48,708 nt of DNA, taken from NCBI GenBank assembly GCA_020847045.1, contig JADLCT010000097.1, forward strand, positions 1-48,708, in the 5' to 3' direction. Source of the stretch: Bryobacterales bacterium (GTDB lineage Bacteria > Acidobacteriota > Terriglobia > Bryobacterales > Bryobacteraceae). The notes under the pieces are model-generated. The model worked only from the letters and a program-made list of their open reading frames with translations, was not told where the DNA came from and did no database searches. Made by a program: the position numbers and the translations under genes. Every line of letters starts with the position of its first letter. Position 1 is the stretch's first letter. Positions 33,251 through 41,191 of this stretch are shown here, piece after piece.

Positions 33251-34534
33251 ATGGCTGGACGAGTGGCGGGAGACGAGGAACACTCCTTCCAGACCCAGAT
33301 GAGTGATAGTGACAGGGCGCAGATCCGGGAACAGTTAGCGCGGATTTTCCAGTCGCGAGCCTTTGAAGGCAGCCAGCGCTGCCAGGAACTGCTGCTCCAT
33401 CTGGTTACGAAGACCCTTGAGGGCGATGGCCCGAACCTTAAGGAGCGGTTGATCGGTTCCGAGGTATTCGGGCGGGAGTATGGCTATGACACCGCAAGCG
33501 ACTCCATCGTTCGCGTGAAGGCCAACGAACTACGGAAGCGGTTAGCTCAGTACTACGATCAGACAGGCCGGGACGATGCCCTGCGGATCAATCTGCCTAC
33601 AGGCTCCTATGTTCCCCGTTTTTTCGCCGTAGGAAAGTTTCCGCCGTGTCAGGAAGCCCCGGCCCAGATTCCGCCACCACCTCCACCTGCTGTTGCACCT
33701 GAGGTTGCCCGCACCAGTTACAGATTTTGGTGGCTGCTTCTGACCGCACTGGTTCCGTTGGGGATTTGGGCGGTTTGGCCGCATCTCCGCACTCCTCATC
33801 CGATGGATGTCTTCTGGGCTCCCTTCTTCAAGAGTGGACCTCCGGTTGTGGTCTGTATCCCGGCCAGCAACCGCATCTTTCTGCCGGAAACGGTGGTTGC
33901 GCAACTGGAAGACCCCAGCGCGGCTGCTCCTGGCAAAACGGGCATCCTTTTGCATCCGCCCGAAGCTCGCGTGGTTCCGAACGGGCAGATGTCGGTGCAG
34001 AACATGCGCGCGACGCTAAGCATCGTCACCTACCTGTCCCAGAACAGCAAGCCGCTGCAGGTCGGGTTGACTTCCGAGGTTTCTCTCGAACAGATCCGGC
34101 GCGGCAGAGTGGTGCTGATTGGTGGATTCCGGAACCCCTGGGCCGACGCGCTGAACCAGCAGATGCGCTACCGGTTTGAAACATCATTCAAAGGCAGTCA
34201 TGAAACCTCCTGGATCCGGGACAGCAACGCGAAGGGAGATCCGGTTTGGGTGGTGCCTGATCTATGGCCCTATGGCCGGCAGACGGCGGACTACGCGATC
34301 ATCTCGCGCTTCTTCGATCCGTCGAGCGGCCAAATGGTGATCGCGCTGTCCGGACTGAACGGCTTCGGAACGCAGGTGGCGGCCGAGTTTCTCACCGATC
34401 CGAAATACTGGGCGCGCTTCACCGAACTGGCGCCGGAAGGCTGGGATCGAAAGAACTGCCAGATCGTTCTGGAGACGAAGGTGATTCGGGAGTTGCCGGG
34501 ACCACCGAAGATATTGGCTGTGCATACCTGGTAG
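33251..34534 (+). CDS. One-TM regulator-like protein paired with receptor 2
   Basis: The start at ATG 33251 has AAGGA eight bases upstream; ATG 33245 and TTG 33197 are in frame but worse placed. Residues 15-125 form a charged helical domain with the pattern I-F-Q-S-R-A-F, L-K-E-R-L-I-G-S-E-V-F-G-R, Y-D-T-A-S-D-S-I-V-R-V-K-A-N-E-L-R-K-R-L-type segments and L-P-T-G-S-Y-V-P. I recognise this as a recurrent domain of acidobacterial proteins annotated as transcriptional-regulator-like, with a winged-helix-like tail. A Pro-rich linker (140-150) and one TM segment (157-176) lead to a 250-residue exterior domain. This looks like a membrane-anchored one-component regulator. It is divergent from receptor 2. 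DNA binding is inferred, not shown. Confidence 0.65.
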   Translation: MAGRVAGDEEHSFQTQMSDSDRAQIREQLARIFQSRAFEGSQRCQELLLHLVTKTLEGDGPNLKERLIGSEVFGREYGYDTASDSIVRVKANELRKRLAQYYDQTGRDDALRINLPTGSYVPRFFAVGKFPPCQEAPAQIPPPPPPAVAPEVARTSYRFWWLLLTALVPLGIWAVWPHLRTPHPMDVFWAPFFKSGPPVVVCIPASNRIFLPETVVAQLEDPSAAAPGKTGILLHPPEARVVPNGQMSVQNMRATLSIVTYLSQNSKPLQVGLTSEVSLEQIRRGRVVLIGGFRNPWADALNQQMRYRFETSFKGSHETSWIRDSNAKGDPVWVVPDLWPYGRQTADYAIISRFFDPSSGQMVIALSGLNGFGTQVAAEFLTDPKYWARFTELAPEGWDRKNCQIVLETKVIRELPGPPKILAVHTW

Positions 34535-34553
34535 GCGCGGCCGCCTGCCAGGT
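34526..34553. terminator. 12-bp stem hairpin between convergent genes
   Basis: ACCTGG-T-AGGCG (34526-34537) pairs with CGCCT-G-CCAGGT (34542-34553) around a CGGC tetraloop; only one T-G wobble interrupts the stem. It starts within the last codons of the regulator and lies 27 bp from the stop of the convergent sialidase-like gene. No U-tract is present on either side, so bidirectional termination is likely but not certain. Confidence 0.55.
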
Positions 34554-34579
34554 GCGCGCGCCAGCGGCCCACAACCGTT

Positions 34580-35710
34580 TCACTGCCGGGGCGTGAGCGT
34601 GGCCACGGGATACTCCGAGATCTCGATATCTTCCTTGTTCGTCGAATAGATGATCCAAAGCGAGCCGTTGTGCTCCACGGCGTGCGGGTACTGGAAGCTG
34701 CCGCTGGGCTTGGCGCGTCCTTCATAGCGGCGCGGTGCGGCGCCGCGGCGGAGGATGAGCGGATGGCCGAAAAGCCAGCCGTCGCGGCTGAACGAGATGG
34801 TGATGGGGTCGCGCTTTTCGGGACTGGGGTTATTGATGAGGTAATACCAGCCGTTGGAGAGCCGGCCGGTGAAGTTTTTACTGGTTGCGTCGGGATAATT
34901 GGTAAGGACCGGACGCGACCATGTTGCGCCCCCATCGCGGCTGAGCACGCGGATGAGCTTGCGAGAACGGTTGTTGTCGCGGACGATCATGTGGACGAGT
35001 CCGGACGGATCCTGATACCAGGTGGGCTCGTCCATACGGTCGAAAGGAGGCCCCGCGGCCAGCGCCACACGCTTCCACGCAAGCCTGGCGGGATCTTCGA
35101 GCAGCGCCATGCTGACGTCCATGTTGCGGTCGCGGCAGACCATGGCAAGGCGCGCGCCGAGACGGCCGGGCGCGAAATTGTTCATGCAATCCTCCGCGAA
35201 CACACCGGCTTCCTTCCATGCGCGGCTGTCCCACTGGAGGTAGATCAGGCGGAGGTTCTTCCACACGGCTCCCCTGCCCCGATTCCCATAATCGGCGGAT
35301 TCGAGATAGGCGGCGAGCGCCGTGAGGCGGCCTTCGTAAAGAAAGAGCCCGCGGGCGATCCACCGCGCGGGGCCGGAGGGGCCGTCGGGGTCGTGTGCAA
35401 GTACGCGCGATTCTGTCCATGCGTGGCCATCCCTGCTGGTGGCGTAGAGGACCTGCTGGCCGGGATCCTCCTCGTGGACGCCTGAAGAGGACCATATGGC
35501 CCAGAAGTGGCCGTCGTGGTGGAAGAGATAGGAGTGCAGGTTGAAGCCGGACCGCTGCGCGACGCCGCGAAAGACAAGGCTATGCCGGCCTTTTGCCTCG
35601 GGAAAAGTAAATGGGTCCTTGCCCGCGATGGAGGGCGCGGCTAGCAGCGAAGGGTCTTGCTGGCAGGCGATCGCGGGGATGGCCAGTACCAGGATGAGAA
35701 GACGTTTCAT
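34580..35710 (-). CDS. Secreted sialidase/BNR-like beta-propeller
   Basis: The 376-residue product has an export signal (MKRLLILVLAIPAIAC); the Cys could be lipidated although the box is not canonical. The body shows repeated beta-propeller blades with Asp-box-like S-x-D-G-x-x-W elements: A-T-S-R-D-G-H-A-W near 92, V-L-S-R-D-G-G-A-T-W near 255 and S-F-S-R-D-G-W-L-F near 310. This fold is shared by sialidases and other exo-glycosidases, and the R-W-I-A-R and H-M-I-V-R-D-N positions could provide arginines and acids of an active site. A defined substrate cannot be assigned. It is the last gene of a three-gene operon with the FAD fusion and the DUF4038 enzyme. Confidence 0.75.
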   Translation of the reverse strand: MKRLLILVLAIPAIACQQDPSLLAAPSIAGKDPFTFPEAKGRHSLVFRGVAQRSGFNLHSYLFHHDGHFWAIWSSSGVHEEDPGQQVLYATSRDGHAWTESRVLAHDPDGPSGPARWIARGLFLYEGRLTALAAYLESADYGNRGRGAVWKNLRLIYLQWDSRAWKEAGVFAEDCMNNFAPGRLGARLAMVCRDRNMDVSMALLEDPARLAWKRVALAAGPPFDRMDEPTWYQDPSGLVHMIVRDNNRSRKLIRVLSRDGGATWSRPVLTNYPDATSKNFTGRLSNGWYYLINNPSPEKRDPITISFSRDGWLFGHPLILRRGAAPRRYEGRAKPSGSFQYPHAVEHNGSLWIIYSTNKEDIEISEYPVATLTPRQ

Positions 35711-35728
35711 GATGGCCGGTCCACGTCT

Positions 35729-38329
35729 TTAGTAGCCTTCGCTTTCCAGGATCTGGAAGAGAGTCATGCAAAAGTCGCCGCGCGTGACCGTGCCGGCTTT
35801 GCCTGCAAACCGGGTGCGCCACTGTTCGGGAGAGCTGTGAGTCAACTCGGCAAGGCGTTGTGTCCAGAGATGCAATGTTTCGGCATCCAGCAGTTGGTTC
35901 GCGTTCGCGCGGTAGCCAGGAAAGAAACCTTTGGTTCCGAAATACTGGATCGCGGCGTGCGACGGCGCGGCCGGGTCCATGTCCTCGAAGTAGGTGAGCA
36001 CCTGGCCCTGCTTGAGAAGCAGCCGCTGGATCAGTTCCGGGCGTAGGTCACGGATACGCTCGTTCCGCGTCAAGGCGAGGTGGGCCGCGACGGCCGCGGT
36101 TTGCCCGAGCGTCATCCACATCGGTTCCATGCGAATGCTGGAGAAGGCGATGTGCGTTGCCGAGGCGGCGACGGGCACCAGCAGGCCTTCCACCTGGCGC
36201 GGCACCAGAATGCGGTACGGAATGTGATAGGGCCGTGTGAGCGCCTTCTGGCGCAGAACGTAGCCTTCGAGAATCGTGTTGCTCACGTCGGGGATGCGCT
36301 GCACGGGCATTGAGTCGAACGGATACTCGCCCGCCGAGATGGAGTCGCGATGGATGGGCGGACGCGGCGTGCCGGTCGCGGGACAGATGTCATTTTCAGA
36401 CAGCATGTACTCGCCTTCGATGCGGCGCGCCTCCCGGACGTAGAGCTGCCACGGAAAATTGTCCGTGTCCGTGAACTCGTCTTTGGCCAAGTTGTACCGG
36501 CGCGCAAGCGCGCGCTGCTCCACCGGCACGTCCGCATCATTCTGCATAAACCAGAGAAGGCCGAGCGTGACGTTGCGAATGTTCCGGGCGATCTCCTCGC
36601 GGCGTGGCCACCCGGCATCCGCGTAGCCCTCGTTCATGCCGGCGAAGGGATAACTCAAAGCGAGCGGATACATATTCGCGTCGAACTTGCGGTTGGGGAT
36701 GGTACTGAGCGTGAAGGAGCGGACGATGGTGTTGGCGTGGCGAAGCGAATTCATGCGGCCTGCCTTCACGTCTTCGGGATAGCCCGCGTAGAGGGCGCGG
36801 TCGTAACCTTCCGGCGGCGCCTCGAGCTTGCGGCCGTTGGCTGCGTCGTCCGTCAGGCAGAGGCGATAGGTGTAGGCCTGAAGATGGTGGTCGCCCGCGC
36901 CTGTCGTGCCCGCAAGGAAGGCTTTGGTGCGCGGGTCCTGAAAGACGACACCGGCGTGGAGTTCATGAAACTCGGAACGCGCCTCGCGGCCAAAGCGGTA
37001 GGGCGCGCCGCCATAGGCGGCGAGATCGCCCTCGTAGGTGCCGTCGATGAAGACGCGGCCGCGGATTTCACGAAGGGCCTGGCTGGTTCTGTCGCGGACG
37101 GTGACGCCGGTGATGGCCTTGCCCGTGCGTTGGACTGTTTCCAGAACATGGTTCCGGAGGAGCGTGATGCCGCTGGTCTCAGCCACCATGCGGTCGAAGG
37201 TCTCCAGCGCCACGTGCGGCTCAAAGAAGTAGCCGTCGCTGGATGCCTTGAGCTCCTCGGATGCCTCGCCATATTTGCCGGCATAGTAGCCGCGGATGTG
37301 CCGGGTGAATTCGCTGAAGATGCCGCTGATGGCCTCGCGCGTGTCCACATCGGAACGGCTGAGACCGCTGGTGGACATGGCCCCGATCCAAGGATGGTAC
37401 TCGGTGAGAGCCACCGTGTGGCCCAAGCGAGCGGCCGTGATGGCAGCCGCGATGCCGCCCGGTGTCGCGCCTACGACCACGACATCGAAGGACCTGGATG
37501 TGGCATCCATCGCGGCAACGAAGTTCGCCATCAGGCCGGCGATCTGGCGTGGGCGTTCGATCAGCATGTTATGGGTCGCGCCGGCGAGCCAATGCATTTC
37601 GATATTGGCACGTTGCGGGATGCGCAGCGCGGAAAGCGGAGGCCGGGGACGGCCGCGGTCGCCGTAGACCTCGAGCACGGGAATGGATGTGGCCTTCAGG
37701 AACTCCGAACCGTCCCAGCGTTTGTAGATCTGAGCGAAATCGCGGCGCTGCTGCTCGCTCCAGCCGCGGGTGACCCGCTTGCGGTCGGCCAGGCGGAGTT
37801 CCTCCTGCTTCGGGGAGAGAGGCGTTCCGGCGGCGCCGGCGAAGGCATCCGGGATCACCTGGTGATGTGTCCAGCCTTCCAGCGAGAGGATGCCTTGTAT
37901 GCGATCCGGGTAGGCGCGGCCCAGTTCCAGCGCGACCATCCCGCCGATGCTGTGGCCTCCGGCATAAAAGCGCTGGATGTGGAGCTGACTGGCGATTGCG
38001 GCCACGTCACGGCCAAACTGTTCGATGGAGCCATCCGCCGGAGGCGGCCAACTATGGCCATGGCCCCGGAGATCGACCAGTACAAGACGCCAGGACGCGG
38101 GCAGAAGCGGCACAATTTCGTCCCACTGATGCGCGTCCGAGAAGCTGCCGGGAATCAGGAAGAGCACCGGTCCGGCGCCGGGACGATGGAGATAGGAGAC
38201 GCGGCCTTGCTCCACGGAAAGGGAGCCGCGCTCAAAGCCGGCGGGGTCGGGTCCAAGGTTTGTGTTCTGGGCCGTGCCGTGGACTACGGCGGTCAGGGAA
38301 AGCGTTGCGAGAAGGGCTGTGATACGCAT
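35729..38329 (-). CDS. Secreted alpha/beta hydrolase - FAD oxidoreductase - SLH-like fusion
   Basis: This 866-residue exported protein joins two enzymes. Residues 30-272 are an alpha/beta hydrolase: oxyanion P-G-S (60-62), nucleophile elbow G-H-S-I-G-G with Ser127, acid Asp224 (V-Y-G-D) and His253 (G-A-T-H-N). Residues 281-780 are a FAD-dependent oxidoreductase of the FAD_oxidored type, with the dinucleotide motif V-V-V-V-G-A-T-P-G-G-I-A at 283-294 and F-I-D-G-T-Y-E-G-D-L near 425. The last 100 residues look like S-layer-homology repeats (Y-F-E-D-M-D-P, A-I-Q-Y-F, V-T-R-G-D-F). All hydrolase triad members are present, so both halves may be active. It lies 18 bp upstream of the sialidase-like gene and 40 bp downstream of the DUF4038 gene. 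Confidence 0.82.
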   Translation of the reverse strand: MRITALLATLSLTAVVHGTAQNTNLGPDPAGFERGSLSVEQGRVSYLHRPGAGPVLFLIPGSFSDAHQWDEIVPLLPASWRLVLVDLRGHGHSWPPPADGSIEQFGRDVAAIASQLHIQRFYAGGHSIGGMVALELGRAYPDRIQGILSLEGWTHHQVIPDAFAGAAGTPLSPKQEELRLADRKRVTRGWSEQQRRDFAQIYKRWDGSEFLKATSIPVLEVYGDRGRPRPPLSALRIPQRANIEMHWLAGATHNMLIERPRQIAGLMANFVAAMDATSRSFDVVVVGATPGGIAAAITAARLGHTVALTEYHPWIGAMSTSGLSRSDVDTREAISGIFSEFTRHIRGYYAGKYGEASEELKASSDGYFFEPHVALETFDRMVAETSGITLLRNHVLETVQRTGKAITGVTVRDRTSQALREIRGRVFIDGTYEGDLAAYGGAPYRFGREARSEFHELHAGVVFQDPRTKAFLAGTTGAGDHHLQAYTYRLCLTDDAANGRKLEAPPEGYDRALYAGYPEDVKAGRMNSLRHANTIVRSFTLSTIPNRKFDANMYPLALSYPFAGMNEGYADAGWPRREEIARNIRNVTLGLLWFMQNDADVPVEQRALARRYNLAKDEFTDTDNFPWQLYVREARRIEGEYMLSENDICPATGTPRPPIHRDSISAGEYPFDSMPVQRIPDVSNTILEGYVLRQKALTRPYHIPYRILVPRQVEGLLVPVAASATHIAFSSIRMEPMWMTLGQTAAVAAHLALTRNERIRDLRPELIQRLLLKQGQVLTYFEDMDPAAPSHAAIQYFGTKGFFPGYRANANQLLDAETLHLWTQRLAELTHSSPEQWRTRFAGKAGTVTRGDFCMTLFQILESEGY

Positions 38330-38369
38330 AGAAATAATTAGAGGAGCCGGGTGGTCGAGTCCGATTCTG

Positions 38370-39743
38370 TCATGGCCGCGGCCGTTCCAGAATCAAGACC
38401 CAATCATCAGTGCCCGAGCCGTTGCCGCCGGGCGTAACAAAATCGTGAGAGCCGGAGTTGGACAGTGGTGACCGGGCGGCCGGCGAGTAACTGCCGTCAG
38501 CGGGATTGAACCATTGGGCGCGAACCGGGCCGGCGAATTGCCCGAGATCAACCGTGAGTGTCCTGGCGCCCTTGCCCGTGTGGGGAACATAGGCCATTGC
38601 CAGTTCGCCGCCAGCGGCGCGTCCCGCCGTTACATAGCCGGTCGCGCCGAACGCGCCATACCCAGCCGTCACGGTGCGATGGCCGGTGTCCGGGACAAGC
38701 GACTGCCACGCCCGCGATGTGAAGACCTCGCGCAGGAAGCCCATGTCGCGGTTGCCCGGCGAATCGATGCCCTTTGCTCCGTCCCAGCCCGCACCGAACG
38801 GCCAAACCGGGTAGTTGCCGAAGAAGTGGCCCGCGGCGCCGCTCAACACGGCCCAATAATGCTGGCGGCGCAAACGATGCCGCTCGGCGGTGTAGTCGCC
38901 TGCGAACTTGGAACCCGCGACGCTTTCGTAGCGGCCTTCAATCAGGAAGTGCGGCAGGAAGGCCGGCCGCTCATACGCGCGGAGGGACATCGTGTAGGGC
39001 TCCGCTGGCGAGGTGTTCTTGCCGCCCAGTTCGTCGCCCGTATAGACGCCGTTGAGTTGCAGGCGCGGCGCGAAGCTCGTGTGATCGAGCGCCGTGGTGG
39101 AGCGGCGGCCGTGATAGGTGTGCAGCTTCCCGGGAGCGGCCTCCGCAATGCCGCGCTGGATTTCGAGCGCGTAGCGCACACCGGCGGAGTCCTCCGGCGG
39201 GCTGTAGTCGCCGCCATGCACCCAAACGATGTTTTTGAAATCGCGGTACCGCGCGCCCACAAACTTGCCGTAAGCGTACGCCTTCTCTGCGCCGGCCGCG
39301 TTCAACTCCTTCCAGAACCCCTCGCTGCCGCCGATATAGCCGAAATAGCACGGAAAGAGGAACACCAGGATGCCCTTCTTTTCCGCGCTGCGCAGAATCG
39401 CATCGGCATGCCGGAAGTAGGCTTCGTTGGGCGCGGCGAAATCGCCCGGTGTGAGAAAAGGAGCGTCACCATTGCGGTTGCGCGGCGCGGCCGGCGCAAA
39501 CTCATGCTCAATCAGATTGACAAGAAGGGCTGTGTAGCCGCGGCGGCGCCGGTCTTCCAGGTAGCGTTCCGCGCCGCCGGCGTCGAGCGCCACCAACAGT
39601 GACCATGCCGCGTCGCCATGGATGAAGAATGGCGCCCCCGTGCGGTCCACAAGGTAGCGGCCGGTGTCGCCGGCCCGGACCGGAAAAGTCGCGGCAAGAA
39701 GTGGAGCGGCAAGCAGCGTCAGGGCGAGACACACAATACGCAT
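38370..39743 (-). CDS. DUF4038-type glycoside hydrolase (GH140-like)
   Basis: The 457-residue product has a signal peptide (MRIVCLALTLLAAPLLA) and then F-P-V-R-A-G-D-T-G-R-Y-L-V-D-R-T-G-A-P-F, the entry strand of DUF4038 proteins. A (beta/alpha)8 catalytic barrel follows (H-G-D-A-A-W-S, I-V-W-V-H-G-G-D-Y, L-I-E-G-R-Y-E). A C-terminal collagen-binding-like beta domain with V-R-A-Q-W-F-N-P and an aromatic-poor tail completes it. In the family the Asp in H-G-G-D and the Glu in L-I-E-G-R are probable catalytic acids; related enzymes remove apiose or other side sugars from pectin. First gene of the minus-strand operon; the divergent FG-GAP gene starts 109 bp away. Confidence 0.8.
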   Translation of the reverse strand: MRIVCLALTLLAAPLLAATFPVRAGDTGRYLVDRTGAPFFIHGDAAWSLLVALDAGGAERYLEDRRRRGYTALLVNLIEHEFAPAAPRNRNGDAPFLTPGDFAAPNEAYFRHADAILRSAEKKGILVFLFPCYFGYIGGSEGFWKELNAAGAEKAYAYGKFVGARYRDFKNIVWVHGGDYSPPEDSAGVRYALEIQRGIAEAAPGKLHTYHGRRSTTALDHTSFAPRLQLNGVYTGDELGGKNTSPAEPYTMSLRAYERPAFLPHFLIEGRYESVAGSKFAGDYTAERHRLRRQHYWAVLSGAAGHFFGNYPVWPFGAGWDGAKGIDSPGNRDMGFLREVFTSRAWQSLVPDTGHRTVTAGYGAFGATGYVTAGRAAGGELAMAYVPHTGKGARTLTVDLGQFAGPVRAQWFNPADGSYSPAARSPLSNSGSHDFVTPGGNGSGTDDWVLILERPRP

Positions 39744-39852
39744 GAATGCCGATTATTCGCCGCCCGTTGGTGCACTGTCAACAGACGGCGGTGCGATGCT
39801 GCTGGACGGGAGCGCCAGCGCCGGCTACTGTGGGGTTTGCGAAAGGAGCGGC

Positions 39853-41001
39853 ATGGACTGGCGGGTAGCGGGAGTGTGCGGCGCAATCTGCGCGGCTTGG
39901 CTTGCATCCGGATGGGCGCCGGCTCGCGAGGCGCCCCGCGCCGGTTTCCTGCACCATGTGATTGACGCGGACGGACCGGCCGATCCGTGGCTGAAAGCGA
40001 TCGGCGACTTGAACGGAGACGGCAAGCCCGACCTCATCGCGGGCGGAGCAGCCAATGGTGGGCTGGTCTGGTACCGCAATCCCGGCTGGGGGAAGCAGAC
40101 TATCGCGGAAGGCAGTTTCAGCACGGACGGCGAGGCGGTGGACATGGACGGCGACGGCGACATGGACGTGGCCGCGATCACCACCCGTCCGGCGTCACTG
40201 GTCTGGTTTGAGAACCCGGGTTGGGAGCGGCACGCGATCGCGGACAGTAAGCTCCACGATGTGGAGGTCTGCGATCTGAACCAGGATGGCCGCCCTGATC
40301 TTGTGGCCCGCGATCAGGGCTCGTTCGGCGCCAGGGGCGACGAGATCCATTTCTTCCTGCAGGCGCCCGGCGGGAAGTGGCCGCACACTTCGATGCGCAT
40401 CTCCTCCGGTGAGGGACTTCATCTGGCGGACATCGACAACGACGGAGACCGGGACCTGGTGATCGAGAAGGTCTGGTACGAAAACACAGGCGACCCCTTC
40501 GTGCGCTCCTGGACGCCACACTCGTATGGAGCAGGTTGGGAGCACCCGTTCGCCTTTGTTGCGACGGGGCGGATCAACGGAGACGGGCGGCTGGACATCG
40601 TGCTGTCACCCGCCGAGAAGGCCGGTGAGTGGGGCCGCATCTCGTGGTTCGAAGCTCCGGCGAAGCCGCGCTCCGGAGCCTGGCGCGAACATGTGGTGGA
40701 TGCCAAGGCCGAGGCCGTCCACCACTTCGTGGGCGCGGCCGATTTCGACGGCGACGGCGCCACCGACATCGCCGCGGCGCAGATGCGGCAAGGGGCTGAC
40801 CCAGATGAAGTCAAGATCTACCTGAATCGGGGCGGCGGGAAGTCGTGGACCAAGGCCGTGATTGCCACCGGCGGATCCCACAGCATGAAGATCGCCGATC
40901 TTGACGGCGACGGCGACATGGATCTGTACGGCGCCAACTGGCGTGGAACCTCAGTCATCGAATGGTGGGAGAACGTGGGGACGCAGCCTTCCCGCCGCTG
41001 A
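39853..41001 (+). CDS. Secreted FG-GAP/VCBS repeat beta-propeller protein
   Basis: ATG 39853 is used because AAAGGAGC lies just upstream and the sequence then opens with a signal peptide (V-A-G-V-C-G-A-I-C-A-A-W-L-A). An in-frame extension to 39664 would overlap the divergent gene. The 382 residues consist of about seven blades with calcium-binding loops D-L-N-G-D-G-K-P-D (52-60), D-M-D-G-D-G-D-M-D (98-106), D-L-N-Q-D-G-R-P-D (141-149), D-I-D-N-D-G-D-R-D, I-N-G-D-G-R-L-D, D-F-D-G-D-G-A-T-D and D-L-D-G-D-G-D-M-D. Such propellers bind ligands or proteins outside the cell; no catalytic motif is seen. Shares an intergenic promoter region with the DUF4038 operon. Confidence 0.85.
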   Translation: MDWRVAGVCGAICAAWLASGWAPAREAPRAGFLHHVIDADGPADPWLKAIGDLNGDGKPDLIAGGAANGGLVWYRNPGWGKQTIAEGSFSTDGEAVDMDGDGDMDVAAITTRPASLVWFENPGWERHAIADSKLHDVEVCDLNQDGRPDLVARDQGSFGARGDEIHFFLQAPGGKWPHTSMRISSGEGLHLADIDNDGDRDLVIEKVWYENTGDPFVRSWTPHSYGAGWEHPFAFVATGRINGDGRLDIVLSPAEKAGEWGRISWFEAPAKPRSGAWREHVVDAKAEAVHHFVGAADFDGDGATDIAAAQMRQGADPDEVKIYLNRGGGKSWTKAVIATGGSHSMKIADLDGDGDMDLYGANWRGTSVIEWWENVGTQPSRR

Positions 41002-41134
41002 CGGGCAGCCCATTTGCCGCGCAGCCGGCCCGCCCAACGGCTTCTGATGACATCACTTCCGCGGGCATCCAGCATCCGTGCCAGGCGGCTTGTTTCAGCT
41101 GAACCGGGCGCGAAGCCTGATCTGGGTTCGCGTG

Positions 41135-41173
41135 TATACTGGCTTCATTCAGCGGTCTTCCAATGTACGTTGG
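41135..41173 (+). promoter_or_regulatory. Possible -10 element and near-palindrome before receptor 3
   Basis: TATACT at 41135-41140 is a good -10 hexamer, 51 bp before the receptor-3 start, but no recognisable -35 lies at the usual distance. Downstream, CCAA at 41160-41163 and TTGG at 41170-41173 flank a GTAC centre, giving a 14-bp near-palindrome with one mismatched pair. It may be an operator. Both are weak calls. Confidence 0.3.
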
Positions 41174-41191
41174 ACAAAAGGAGTGATCAGT

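Noticed and set aside
36350..38341. 663-codon plus-strand frame opposite the hydrolase-FAD fusion
   Set aside because: Shadow of the minus-strand gene; no signal, motif or ribosome site, and the minus-strand catalytic motifs are complete.
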